A stretch of 64,000 nt of DNA from Pseudomonas sp. ML2-2023-3. Its GTDB lineage: Bacteria > Pseudomonadota > Gammaproteobacteria > Pseudomonadales > Pseudomonadaceae. Positions 1-7,209 of this stretch are shown here, in pieces (the first letter of the stretch is position 1; every line of letters begins with the position of its first letter). The position numbers and the translations under genes are program-made. The stretch is taken from contig NZ_CP146343.1 of NCBI RefSeq assembly GCF_037055275.1, positions 3,320,501 through 3,384,500 on the forward strand, written 5' to 3'. The notes below the pieces were generated by a model, which was not told the origin of the DNA, did not search any database, and worked only from the letters and a program-made list of their open reading frames with translations.

Positions 1-94
1 GCTACACCGACTGGCCTGTCGGCAGCTACTGATCACGGCTGTATCAACGCGATATCCAAATCGATCGACACCGTGATCAACAATGCTGGCGACG

Positions 95-682
95 TCACGT
101 GACGTCCTTGGCTTCCACACTCAATGCTTCGCCGATGGCATAGAAATGGCCTCCCGCGATGTAGTGCAGGCTGCGAAGGTCCGGATGGGCGGTTTCAAAG
201 TGCCAGTGCCCATCGCTGAAGACTCGGGTGTCTGCCCAGGCACCCACCACCTCGCCGATAAACAAGTCATAACTCGCCTGGTTGTGAGGCTCGTGTATCA
301 ACTTGCACGCAAGCCACGCCGAACAGCCCGCAACGAAGGGCAGGTCATGGCCGGGCATGCTGAATAACTGGACATCGCTCCTCGCCAGTTTGTCCGGCGT
401 ATCGGACAGACTCATGCTGCCAACATCACTGGTCAGTTTGAGCTGGGCCACGGTTGGAACCTGGATCACGAAAACGCCACTGCCCTCTACCAACTCACGA
501 GTCCGGGTCATCTTGTCCAGCACTACAGTCACTTTTGGCGGTGAAAAATCCAGCGCGCAGGCCCACGCGGCGGCCATGACATCCTTTACCCCGTCGTGCT
601 GAGCAGATACCAGTACGGTAGGGCCGTGATTGATCAGCCTGTAGGCCTTTTCAAGGGGTACAGCGGCAATGTAGTCGTCCAT
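95..682 (-). CDS. Flavin reductase-like FMN-binding protein
   Basis: A 195-residue protein of the flavin reductase-like split-barrel family, which binds FMN and either supplies reduced flavin to a partner oxygenase or acts as an oxidoreductase. The N-terminal half shows the usual pattern: a strand (PTVLVSAQHDG), an AAAW segment, and a VTVVLDK strand followed by TRELVE, in the flavin-phosphate region. The length is normal. The ATG at 682 is preceded by CTGGAG (688-693). No oxygenase lies beside it, so the partner is unknown. The oddity is upstream: a perfect hairpin with seven Ts ends directly at the ribosome binding site, so read-through past that hairpin would be needed to express the gene. 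The stop lies inside a 16-bp palindrome (91-106). Confidence 0.85.
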   Translation of the reverse strand: MDDYIAAVPLEKAYRLINHGPTVLVSAQHDGVKDVMAAAWACALDFSPPKVTVVLDKMTRTRELVEGSGVFVIQVPTVAQLKLTSDVGSMSLSDTPDKLARSDVQLFSMPGHDLPFVAGCSAWLACKLIHEPHNQASYDLFIGEVVGAWADTRVFSDGHWHFETAHPDLRSLHYIAGGHFYAIGEALSVEAKDVT

Positions 683-693
683 CGTTACTCCAG

Positions 694-730
694 AAAAAAA
701 GGCCCCGAATCCATGAATGGACCGGGGCCG
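694..730 (-). terminator. Intrinsic terminator
   Basis: A 7-bp GC-only stem (701-707 with 723-729), a 15-nt loop and an unbroken run of seven Ts on the minus strand. This is the best intrinsic terminator in the window. It would end transcripts arriving from the NTF2-like gene at 918-1301 and lies 12 nt before the start codon of the flavin reductase. Confidence 0.8.
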
Positions 731-834
731 TTCAGGTTTAAACCGAAGCCGTTCTGCTCAGGTGAAGCTGAAGGCTTTCATGGTCGCCTACGATGAGCGA
801 CCCGATGGCAGGGGTCAATTCGGTCTTCGAACCG
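694..834 (-). promoter_or_regulatory. Structured leader ending in an intrinsic terminator before the flavin reductase
   Basis: On the minus strand five stems follow one another: 834-821 (CGGT/ACCG), 802-782 (GGTCGC/GCGACC), 777-746 (AAGCC/GGCTT with an inner TCAG/CTGA), 744-735 (GGTTTAAACC) and 729-701 (GGCCCCG/CGGGGCC), then T7 at 700-694. The T-run touches the CTGGAG ribosome binding site of the next gene. This could be a transcription attenuator or riboswitch, the 3' end of a small RNA, or the surviving tail and terminator of a lost gene. An open frame without a start codon crosses the region. I recognise no known riboswitch consensus, including the FMN element. The stems are seen; the regulatory role is inferred. 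Confidence 0.45.
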
Positions 835-917
835 GGCGCTATATTTAACCTTTGCCACTTATTACGCCCGCTGGTTTTTACCCGCGTCTACGCGCCTCGG
901 GAATGCGTCTGCACGGA

Positions 918-1301
918 TCAGGGGGCCACGTGGGTGTGGTAAATCTTGCTGACTACGGTCCACTTGGCTTCAACTTTCAGCAGGTTGAAAAAGTCGGTGA
1001 AACAGAAGCCGGAGATGTCATTGGTATCGATGCGTGCACTGGCAGCCGTACCGACGATATCGATGTTGACGATTGCGCTCTGGGCTTCTGGGGAAGGGCG
1101 GAATGCGTTGTCGATGATGTCGAACAACCCATGAATCGGGCCGCCGGTGAGTTTGCTCTCGGCGTCTACGCCAAAGATCGTGGCCTGCTCGCTGAAGGCA
1201 GGTTTCATGATGCTGCTGTTGGCGTGTTTGCCACCTTCGTTGTACTGGCTCAGTACGGCGACGATTGCGTTGTATTCCTGCACGTAAGTCGGATTGCTCA
1301 T
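918..1301 (-). CDS. NTF2-like / lumazine-binding-like small protein
   Basis: A 127-residue protein of the SnoaL/NTF2-like cone fold, closest in character to the 'putative lumazine-binding' family often found alone in Pseudomonas. Visible features are an N-terminal helix (YNAIVAVLSQYNEGG), the middle FDIIDNAF helix and a C-terminal strand pair ending in WTVVSKIYHTH. The frame is open back to 1349, but the ATG at 1301 has AGGA about 8 nt upstream and the longer version would run through the operator, so the shorter start is chosen. Upstream are a good sigma70 promoter and two matching palindromic operators. No catalytic residue can be assigned, and the substrate is unknown. Confidence 0.8.
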   Translation of the reverse strand: MSNPTYVQEYNAIVAVLSQYNEGGKHANSSIMKPAFSEQATIFGVDAESKLTGGPIHGLFDIIDNAFRPSPEAQSAIVNIDIVGTAASARIDTNDISGFCFTDFFNLLKVEAKWTVVSKIYHTHVAP

Positions 1302-1338
1302 GATGGGGTCCTGTTTGTGGGTTCGCTCAACCATTAAT

Positions 1339-1384
1339 GTAGTGCTCACTACTTAAGTGTGTTTATTCTATAGCGAGCACTACA
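1339..1384. promoter_or_regulatory. Pair of palindromic operators
   Basis: Site 1 (1339-1352) is GTAGT-GCTC-ACTAC. Site 2 (1371-1384) carries TAGCGAGCACTA, the same sequence inverted with one change. The two copies of TGTAGTGCTC face each other, with start points 32 bp apart, about three helical turns. This pattern fits a TetR- or MarR-type repressor binding as two dimers. No such regulator is encoded nearby, so the regulator acts from elsewhere. Confidence 0.6.
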
Positions 1385-1395
1385 ATTTGTGCCAA
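1367..1395 (-). promoter_or_regulatory. Sigma70 promoter of the NTF2-like gene
   Basis: On the minus strand, TTGGCA (1395-1390) and TATAGA (1372-1367) are separated by exactly 17 bp. The expected transcription start is about 1360, some 60 nt before the ATG. One operator copy covers the spacer and -10 edge and the other lies just downstream of the start, so a bound repressor would block it. Confidence 0.6.
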
Positions 1396-1436
1396 TGATT
1401 TCGTGGGCGGTCGTCGGGTGTGATGTAAATGGCAAG

Positions 1437-1553
1437 GCTTCGCCTCAAACGGGTTACCGTTCAGGCAATACATCAGCGAGCAGGCGAAGCACCGCAGAGC
1501 ACGGGAAGGCGCCAAGGACGGGCATAAAGGGGGGGCACGAGCAGCTTCGTGCC
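1437..1553. repeat. Two inverted repeats in a non-coding stretch
   Basis: GCTTCGCCT (1437-1445) pairs with AGGCGAAGC (1482-1490), and GGCACGA (1534-1540) pairs with TCGTGCC (1547-1553). The stretch 1396-1617 holds no convincing gene. The repeats may be a decayed extragenic palindrome or a transcript-end structure; they do not match the REP family seen at 35.6 and 58.2 kb. Confidence 0.3.
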
Positions 1554-1592
1554 AAGGGCAATGCGCGTGTGGTTGCGTGGTCGTGTTTTAAC

Positions 1593-1609
1593 GCCGGTGG
1601 TAAACCGGC
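1593..1609 (-). terminator. Possible terminator of the lacI-type gene
   Basis: GCCGGT/ACCGGC stem with a 5-nt loop, 9 nt past the stop codon of the repressor gene on the minus strand. The T-run after it is poor, so termination may be weak. Confidence 0.3.
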
Positions 1610-1617
1610 ACGCAGCG

Positions 1618-2616
1618 TTACAAGGACATGCGCTCGACAAGGGGGCAGGGAACCTTGTGAGTGAAGGGCTCATCCTTGTTTTCGATCAGGTGCAAGGCGG
1701 CACGACGGCCCATTTCGTAATAGGGAAGTTGCACGGTGCTCAGGGGCGGGTAAAACAACTCCGCGACTCCGATCATGTTGTCGAAGCCAAGCACTGCAAC
1801 GTCCGCCGGAATTCTCAAACCCTGGCCAAGCAGGAACTGATAGGCAATCAGGGCGATCCGGTCGTTACCACACACCAGCAGGTCGAAGGTCGGCTTTGCC
1901 GGTGACTCGCCCAATTCTCCCTTGAGCGCTTCAATGGTTTCGAGGTACTCGTCATCCGCAGACAAATCATATTGCAGCACACTGTCCAACGGGATGCCTG
2001 CCTCTGTGAATGCACGTGACAAGCCCTGCTGGCGCAACTTCCAGGCAATGCTGTGGCGGGGCAGATTAATGCACAGCGGGCGCCGATAACCCCGTTGAAG
2101 TGCCTGGCTCACCGCCTGGTACTGACCCTCTTCGTCATCAGAGACATAACACGCCACACCCGGGCTGGAGCTAATGCAGTTGCTCAGCACCAGCGGGTAG
2201 CTGCGCAGCGCCTCAGGTATCTCCAGCTCGCGCAGTTCCATGGAACTGAACACGATTCCGTCTGGACGATGTGACAGCATCAGATCGATGGATCGCGAAT
2301 CCGGTGGGCTTTCGAACACGTTGATGATCAGGACGTTCCAGCCGTTTTCCCGTGCAGTGTGCTCAAGCGACAGCAGCATGTTCACGGCGAAAGGGGTCGT
2401 CGCGGTGTCCAGGGCGAAAACCCCGATCAGTTTGCTGCTGAAATGCCCGCCGCGAATATTGCGTGCGGAGAGATTGGGCACATAGCCCAGGGTCTCGATG
2501 GCTTGGCGGACAGTCGCCAGGGTTTCGGCATTGAGTTTTTCGGGAGTGTTGATCGCTCGAGACACGGTCATCAGGGAAACCCCCGCCAACCGTGCAACAT
2601 CTTTAACCGAGGCCAT
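1618..2616 (-). CDS. LacI-family repressor, probable sucrose-module regulator
   Basis: A 332-residue LacI/GalR regulator. The first 20 residues are the family's helix-turn-helix (VKDVARLAGVSLMTVSRAIN), followed by the hinge near NLSARNIRGG and a periplasmic-binding-protein-like effector domain with the usual SHRPDGIVFSS and DVAVLGFDNM segments. It is the last gene of a leftward series (permease, porin, repressor) and lies beside a GH32 hydrolase, so the expected effector is sucrose, fructose or a fructan-derived sugar. The likely operator is at 5382-5396 between permease and hydrolase. Assignment to the family is firm; the effector is inferred from neighbours. Confidence 0.9.
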   Translation of the reverse strand: MASVKDVARLAGVSLMTVSRAINTPEKLNAETLATVRQAIETLGYVPNLSARNIRGGHFSSKLIGVFALDTATTPFAVNMLLSLEHTARENGWNVLIINVFESPPDSRSIDLMLSHRPDGIVFSSMELRELEIPEALRSYPLVLSNCISSSPGVACYVSDDEEGQYQAVSQALQRGYRRPLCINLPRHSIAWKLRQQGLSRAFTEAGIPLDSVLQYDLSADDEYLETIEALKGELGESPAKPTFDLLVCGNDRIALIAYQFLLGQGLRIPADVAVLGFDNMIGVAELFYPPLSTVQLPYYEMGRRAALHLIENKDEPFTHKVPCPLVERMSL

Positions 2617-2736
2617 TTACGAATGCCATTGAGTTTTCTCCATGCATGAAAGTCATGTCCGGCAAGAGCATGACATCATGGCAATGGTGACGTAAATGAC
2701 CGAGTCTTTATCCCGCGTCGGCTCGACCGTTTCAGG

Positions 2737-3930
2737 TCAGAAAAAATAATACTTGAAGCGCACCCGGGCACCATAACGATCGCTGTCGTCATTTGCCCGA
2801 CTCCCATCGTTATCGGGAAGGTTGAGCATTGACCAATAGGCACCCAGATCAATATTGAAGTTGTCCATGTCCATGACATTGGTGATGCGATAGGACGTGT
2901 GGATCGTGTGAATGTCATACCGGCCAGGAACAGTTGCCACACCGTCTTTGGCAACCAGATCATTCATGTTGAATGCTTGAATATCATTTTTGGCAAAGAT
3001 GTAGCCGAGTTCAAAGTTGCGCCACAATATATTGCTCCCGGCACTGAAGTCTTTTTCATCCTTGGCGTTCATGTAGGCCGTGCTGATATTAAAGACAATG
3101 CCGTTGGAGGGATCCTCCTTTAATGAGTTCCAGGTAAAGGTCGCACCATATCCGGTGCGTTGTGACTGGTCTTGAATATCTCCCGAGGCATCGCGAAAAC
3201 CATACGCATTGCTGACGATGTTGGTTTCCATCGCCAGCGCGATGGAGGCTTTGTCGAAACGCAACGCGGCGACGGGCCGGACATAGGCTGCATTTTTTTC
3301 ATTTTCCAGCACATTGCCGTGATAGCCATTGTCGGCAAACAGGGTGGTGCCGTCCTTTACCAGGGTATTGAGTTCGAGGTACAGCGGCCCTGCCTCCTTG
3401 CTCAGCAGTACCGCGCCGCCACCGCTGCTGCGCCCGCGTCCTTCTTTCATCATATAGATGTAGCCGAAGCCATCGCTGTACAGGTCGTTGGAGGTATTGC
3501 CCGAATACTGGATGAACGTGTCCTGGTTAAGCGGGAACATGTCGTAGGCTTCAAAACGGCCAACTTTGATTTTCCAGTTTTTCTCCTGACCAAAAAAGAA
3601 CGCCGCATCATCAGCACTCAAGTTCCCGGACACATTAACCAGTGGCTGAACGCTAAAGCCGGCGAACTGATCATTTTTGCCTTTGCGGTAGCCATCGAGT
3701 CCTAAAAGAATTCGCCCGTTGATATCCCATTTTTCCGAGTCACCGACACGCCAGTCTTTATTGTCATCGGTTTTGAACGATGTCAACTGACCCGCACTAC
3801 TGGCAGCATCAAGGTTGAACTCTACATCGCCGTAAACTTTCAAATCGCCGTGTTCCGTAGTCCAGGTCATATCCGCCATGCCCGACGAAGAAAACATGCC
3901 CAGTAAACAAACAACTAAACTCTTTTTCAT
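2737..3930 (-). CDS. Carbohydrate outer-membrane porin (RafY-like)
   Basis: About 397 residues. A signal peptide (MKKSLVVCLLGMFSSSGMA) is followed by a beta-rich protein ending in RFKYYFF; a terminal aromatic residue is typical of outer-membrane barrels. The alternating strands and the long acidic and aromatic loops resemble the raffinose/sucrose porin group rather than OprD. The ATG at 3930 is chosen because the signal peptide begins there; a TTG four codons upstream is possible, and the Shine-Dalgarno is weak. Downstream of a CscB-like permease and upstream of a LacI-type repressor, it most likely admits oligosaccharides to the periplasm. Confidence 0.8.
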   Translation of the reverse strand: MKKSLVVCLLGMFSSSGMADMTWTTEHGDLKVYGDVEFNLDAASSAGQLTSFKTDDNKDWRVGDSEKWDINGRILLGLDGYRKGKNDQFAGFSVQPLVNVSGNLSADDAAFFFGQEKNWKIKVGRFEAYDMFPLNQDTFIQYSGNTSNDLYSDGFGYIYMMKEGRGRSSGGGAVLLSKEAGPLYLELNTLVKDGTTLFADNGYHGNVLENEKNAAYVRPVAALRFDKASIALAMETNIVSNAYGFRDASGDIQDQSQRTGYGATFTWNSLKEDPSNGIVFNISTAYMNAKDEKDFSAGSNILWRNFELGYIFAKNDIQAFNMNDLVAKDGVATVPGRYDIHTIHTSYRITNVMDMDNFNIDLGAYWSMLNLPDNDGSRANDDSDRYGARVRFKYYFF

Positions 3931-4078
3931 GGCCGTGCCCAATCAAGTTATGGACGCACTTTCCCTTGCCCAAGGAATGGGAGGGCGTACGTTTTTTTGT
4001 TTTAGTGTGCTGCGCGAGCAAGCCCAGCGACGTTCAATGCTCAACGTTCTGCTTTTTTAGTGCGCAAAGGCACCGCCG

Positions 4079-5356
4079 CTACACGACTGCTGTCGTGGCC
4101 GGTGGTGAAGGCGCGTGATCCGGGACGGTGGAGCAGGGGATTCGAGAAGACTCCGAGCGCAAGGTCAAGCACGAGATCAGGAGGCAAACGCCCACGACTC
4201 CCGCCATAAGGACATACACGCTGGAAAATCCAATATGGTCATAGCCATACCCGGCGACGGGGGCCAGGAACATGGCGGTCAACGACTGGGCAGCCTGGAA
4301 GCCCACGAGATAGATGGTCGAAGACAAGCGCGAATCGAAATTACCGGCAATGTACTTGAATGCGGAGACGAGCAAGATCGGCACTTCGAGGGCATGCAAC
4401 ATCTTGCAACTGGCTATCACCCACACATCCACGGCCACTCCGGACCCCAAAATGCGCACGAACATGATGGTGCCTGTGAGGATCAAGCCATTCTTGGCTC
4501 CGATCCGCGATACCAGCCAGGGTGCGAACAGCATGCACAGCGCTTCAACGAAGACCTGCGAGGAGTTCAGATAGCCGTAGGCGCGTATCCCGTCTTCCGG
4601 GTTCGGATAAAAGGAGGAGAAGTACACGGGGAACTGCTGGTCATAGACCGCGTAAATCCCGCAAACCCCGGTCATGAACAGGCCGAATGCCCAGAAGCGG
4701 GGCAGGGTCATGAGCACCCAGAAATCCTTCATCCGCAACGGGTTGGCAAACGCCTTGGCCGCCCGGGATGTTGAGTCGCAATACTTGCCCAGGTCCATGC
4801 GAAACAGGATCAGCAGAAAGATGATGCCGGACGCCGTGCTCATGTAGAACATGATGTTGGGGTTGATGCTGAACATGACCCCCACCACACCGGTGGCAGA
4901 AGCCCAGCCCAGCGATCCCCACAGCCTGGCCTTGCCGAACTCGAAGCCCATGTGGCGCGATAACCGCTCCGTGTAGGACTCCATCAGTCCAGCCCCTGCG
5001 AGCATGGCAAAGCCCAGAAACGCCGCACCCACCACGACGCCCAGTACCAGGTTCGTGGCCAACAGCCAGGAGTAGACATAGATACAAAAAGGCGCAGTGC
5101 AGCAGAGCAGGACACCAATCCAGACCAGCAGTTTTTTCGACATGCCCAGTCGATCCTGGAGCACGCCATAGAAAGGCAGGATAAGCATGGCCGCAATGGT
5201 GTTGGCCGCAAAGACCATGCCCGTTTCGGCGCCATTCAGACCTATCGCTTTGTGAATCCAGATAGAGAACAGCGAGAAGCTGGATGAGAATGCGAAGAAG
5301 AAAAAATAAAGCAAACCACTGACTTGCATGTACTCGATTTTTCTAGAAGCGCGCAT
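4079..5356 (-). CDS. Oligosaccharide:H+ symporter, CscB/LacY family
   Basis: A 425-residue MFS permease of the oligosaccharide:proton symporter family. The N-terminal helix has the LacY-type run of aromatic residues (YFFFFAFSSSFSLFSIWI), a cytoplasmic QDRLGMSKKL loop follows TM2, and the conserved FGKARLWGSLGWA block sits before TM5. This block is typical of LacY, RafB and CscB. Because the neighbouring hydrolase is GH32, sucrose is the best substrate guess. It is the first gene of the leftward unit and shares a 205-bp control region with the divergent hydrolase. The C-terminal 15 residues are proline- and serine-rich and not membrane-embedded. Confidence 0.88.
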   Translation of the reverse strand: MRASRKIEYMQVSGLLYFFFFAFSSSFSLFSIWIHKAIGLNGAETGMVFAANTIAAMLILPFYGVLQDRLGMSKKLLVWIGVLLCCTAPFCIYVYSWLLATNLVLGVVVGAAFLGFAMLAGAGLMESYTERLSRHMGFEFGKARLWGSLGWASATGVVGVMFSINPNIMFYMSTASGIIFLLILFRMDLGKYCDSTSRAAKAFANPLRMKDFWVLMTLPRFWAFGLFMTGVCGIYAVYDQQFPVYFSSFYPNPEDGIRAYGYLNSSQVFVEALCMLFAPWLVSRIGAKNGLILTGTIMFVRILGSGVAVDVWVIASCKMLHALEVPILLVSAFKYIAGNFDSRLSSTIYLVGFQAAQSLTAMFLAPVAGYGYDHIGFSSVYVLMAGVVGVCLLISCLTLRSESSRIPCSTVPDHAPSPPATTAVV

Positions 5357-5380
5357 TGAGGCACCCTCTTGTTTTTATTT

Positions 5381-5433
5381 TTGATAACGTTAACATCGAA
5401 GATATTACGCGCTTGGCGGTTGCTCGCTGTCAA
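5381..5433. promoter_or_regulatory. Divergent control region with LacI-type operator
   Basis: The imperfect palindrome TGATAAC|GTTAACA (5382-5396) has the central CG typical of LacI/GalR operators. Leftward, TTGACA (5433-5428) and TAATAT (5407-5402) are present but 20 bp apart, longer than ideal. Rightward, TTGATA (5381-5386) and TATTAC (5403-5408) are 16 bp apart and the operator covers the -35. A single repressor here could control both the permease unit and the hydrolase. Confidence 0.5.
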
Positions 5434-5561
5434 GCGTAATTCCAGGGGAGGGCCTCAGGGATTGATTCTGATGGCGCGAGGTTTACCCCAACCCGGATGC
5501 GCCAGCGACAGGGACGGACCAGAGAGCTGGCCACTCAATACCCATTCAAACAAGGATAATC

Positions 5562-7037
5562 ATGCACGCTGTCTTGCTGGATAAAGCGCATCACGCCATC
5601 AAAGAAAAACTGCCCGAACGCGGCAACGATCATCGCCTCGGTTTTCATCTGTCGCCCCCGGTGGGGTGGATGAATGACCCGAACGGGCTGGTGTATTTTC
5701 GGGGTGAATACCATGTGTTCTACCAGCATCACCCGTACTCACCACAGTGGGGGCCCATGCACTGGGGACACGCCAAAAGCCGTGACCTGGTGCGTTGGGA
5801 ACACTTGCCCATTGCACTGGCGCCCAGTGAGCCCTATGACCGGGACGGGTGTTTTTCAGGCTCGGCAGCGGTGGTCGACGATACGCTTTACCTGATCTAC
5901 ACCGGGCATGTCTGGCTGGGTGAGCCACGGGATGACAATCAGATCGAGCAAGTGCAATGCCTTGCCAGCAGCACCGATGGCATCACCTTCACCAAGCACG
6001 GGGTGATCATCGACACACCACCGGCTCCTGAGATCAAGCATTTTCGCGACCCCAAGGTCTGGAAGCGCGGGGAAGAATGGTGGATGGCCCTGGGAGCCCG
6101 CAAAGGGGATGACCCGCAGCTGTTAATCTATCGCTCTGCGGACCTGTACCACTGGGAATACCTGAGCTGTGCCCTGCAAGGCGTGCGCGAGTCAGACGGC
6201 TACATGTGGGAATGCCCGGACCTGTTCGAACTCGATGGCAGCGACGTTTTCCTCTATTCGCCCCAAGGCCTCAAGCCCAGTGGCTACGACAACTGGAATA
6301 CATTCCAGAACAGCTACCGAGTGGGCCAACTGGACGACAGCGGCCACTTCAACACGAGCGCAGCCCTGCACGAGCTCGATCACGGCCATGACTTTTATGC
6401 TGCCCAAACCCTGCTGGCACCGGACGGGCGACGCCTGCTTTGGGCGTGGATGGACATGTGGGACTGCCCGATGCCAAGTCAGGCGCAACACTGGTGCGGC
6501 GCGCTGTCCTTGCCCCGTGAGCTGAGTCGTGAAGGCGATCGCCTGCGCATGCGTCCCGCCCGTGAGCTGACTGCGTTACGCAAGTCCCGACACGGGCTGC
6601 AGATTCCGGTGGTGGAGTCTACCAGTCGCCCCCTCGATGTGCGTGGTGCACTGCTTGAAATTGAACTCGAACTGGATCTGGCTGGCAGCACCGCCGAACA
6701 CTTTGGTCTCGCGCTTCGCTGCAGCGAAGATCAACACGAGCGGACGTTGTTGTACTTTGATGCCATGGCCCGTCGCCTGGTTCTCGACCGGCAACATTCG
6801 GGTGCGGGCGTGAGCGGTGTTCGCAGTGTTCCGATAAGCCCGGAACAGACCCGCATAGCACTGCGGATTTTTCTCGATCGCTCATCGATCGAGGTGTTCG
6901 TCGACGACGGTGCCTACACCATGACCAGCCGGATTTATCCACGGCCCGACAGCCTCGGGATAAGCGCTTTTGCCGTCAACGGGACAGGGGTGTTTGGCGA
7001 TCTCGAGGCCTGGGAACTGACCGACCTTAAAATCTGA
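5562..7037 (+). CDS. Glycoside hydrolase family 32 (sucrose-6-P hydrolase/invertase type)
   Basis: A 491-residue GH32 enzyme that hydrolyses beta-fructofuranosides such as sucrose. All three catalytic motifs are present: WMNDPNG with nucleophile Asp39, RDP at 162-164 (transition-state stabiliser) and ECP with acid/base Glu217. The five-bladed propeller is followed by a C-terminal beta-sandwich (SSIEVFVDDG, SRIYP). There is no signal peptide, so it is cytoplasmic and fits with a permease that imports the intact sugar. AAGGATA precedes the ATG. No PTS or fructokinase gene is nearby, so free sucrose rather than sucrose-6-phosphate is the probable substrate. Confidence 0.93.
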   Translation: MHAVLLDKAHHAIKEKLPERGNDHRLGFHLSPPVGWMNDPNGLVYFRGEYHVFYQHHPYSPQWGPMHWGHAKSRDLVRWEHLPIALAPSEPYDRDGCFSGSAAVVDDTLYLIYTGHVWLGEPRDDNQIEQVQCLASSTDGITFTKHGVIIDTPPAPEIKHFRDPKVWKRGEEWWMALGARKGDDPQLLIYRSADLYHWEYLSCALQGVRESDGYMWECPDLFELDGSDVFLYSPQGLKPSGYDNWNTFQNSYRVGQLDDSGHFNTSAALHELDHGHDFYAAQTLLAPDGRRLLWAWMDMWDCPMPSQAQHWCGALSLPRELSREGDRLRMRPARELTALRKSRHGLQIPVVESTSRPLDVRGALLEIELELDLAGSTAEHFGLALRCSEDQHERTLLYFDAMARRLVLDRQHSGAGVSGVRSVPISPEQTRIALRIFLDRSSIEVFVDDGAYTMTSRIYPRPDSLGISAFAVNGTGVFGDLEAWELTDLKI

Positions 7038-7050
7038 CCTCATCCGGGAT

Positions 7051-7081
7051 GAGCCCATTGGCACTGCCCGCCAATGGGCTC
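7051..7081. terminator. Hairpin between convergent genes
   Basis: A perfect 12-bp stem (GAGCCCATTGGC with its complement, 7-nt loop) 13 nt after the GH32 stop and before the 3' end of the photolyase gene. It lacks a T-run on either strand, but position and strength suggest a shared transcript end. Confidence 0.55.
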
Positions 7082-7209
7082 ACAGGTGCTTGCTACGTCG
7101 GCAACGCTCTGAGCAGTAACGCACCTCATCCCAACAGCGAGCCCACTTCTTTCGCCATTGAAGGGCAGGCCACAGGTCACGCAGGTTTTGACGGGCAACT
7201 CGCTCTTTT

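Noticed and set aside
1..102. Possible 3' tails of an upstream rightward gene, ending at 32 (third frame) or 102 (first frame)
   Set aside because: Two frames are open and neither tail shows a recognisable domain; the upstream sequence is needed to choose.
731..917. Open frame without a start codon on the minus strand
   Set aside because: No start codon or ribosome site, and the stretch is highly self-complementary; treated as leader or gene fossil.
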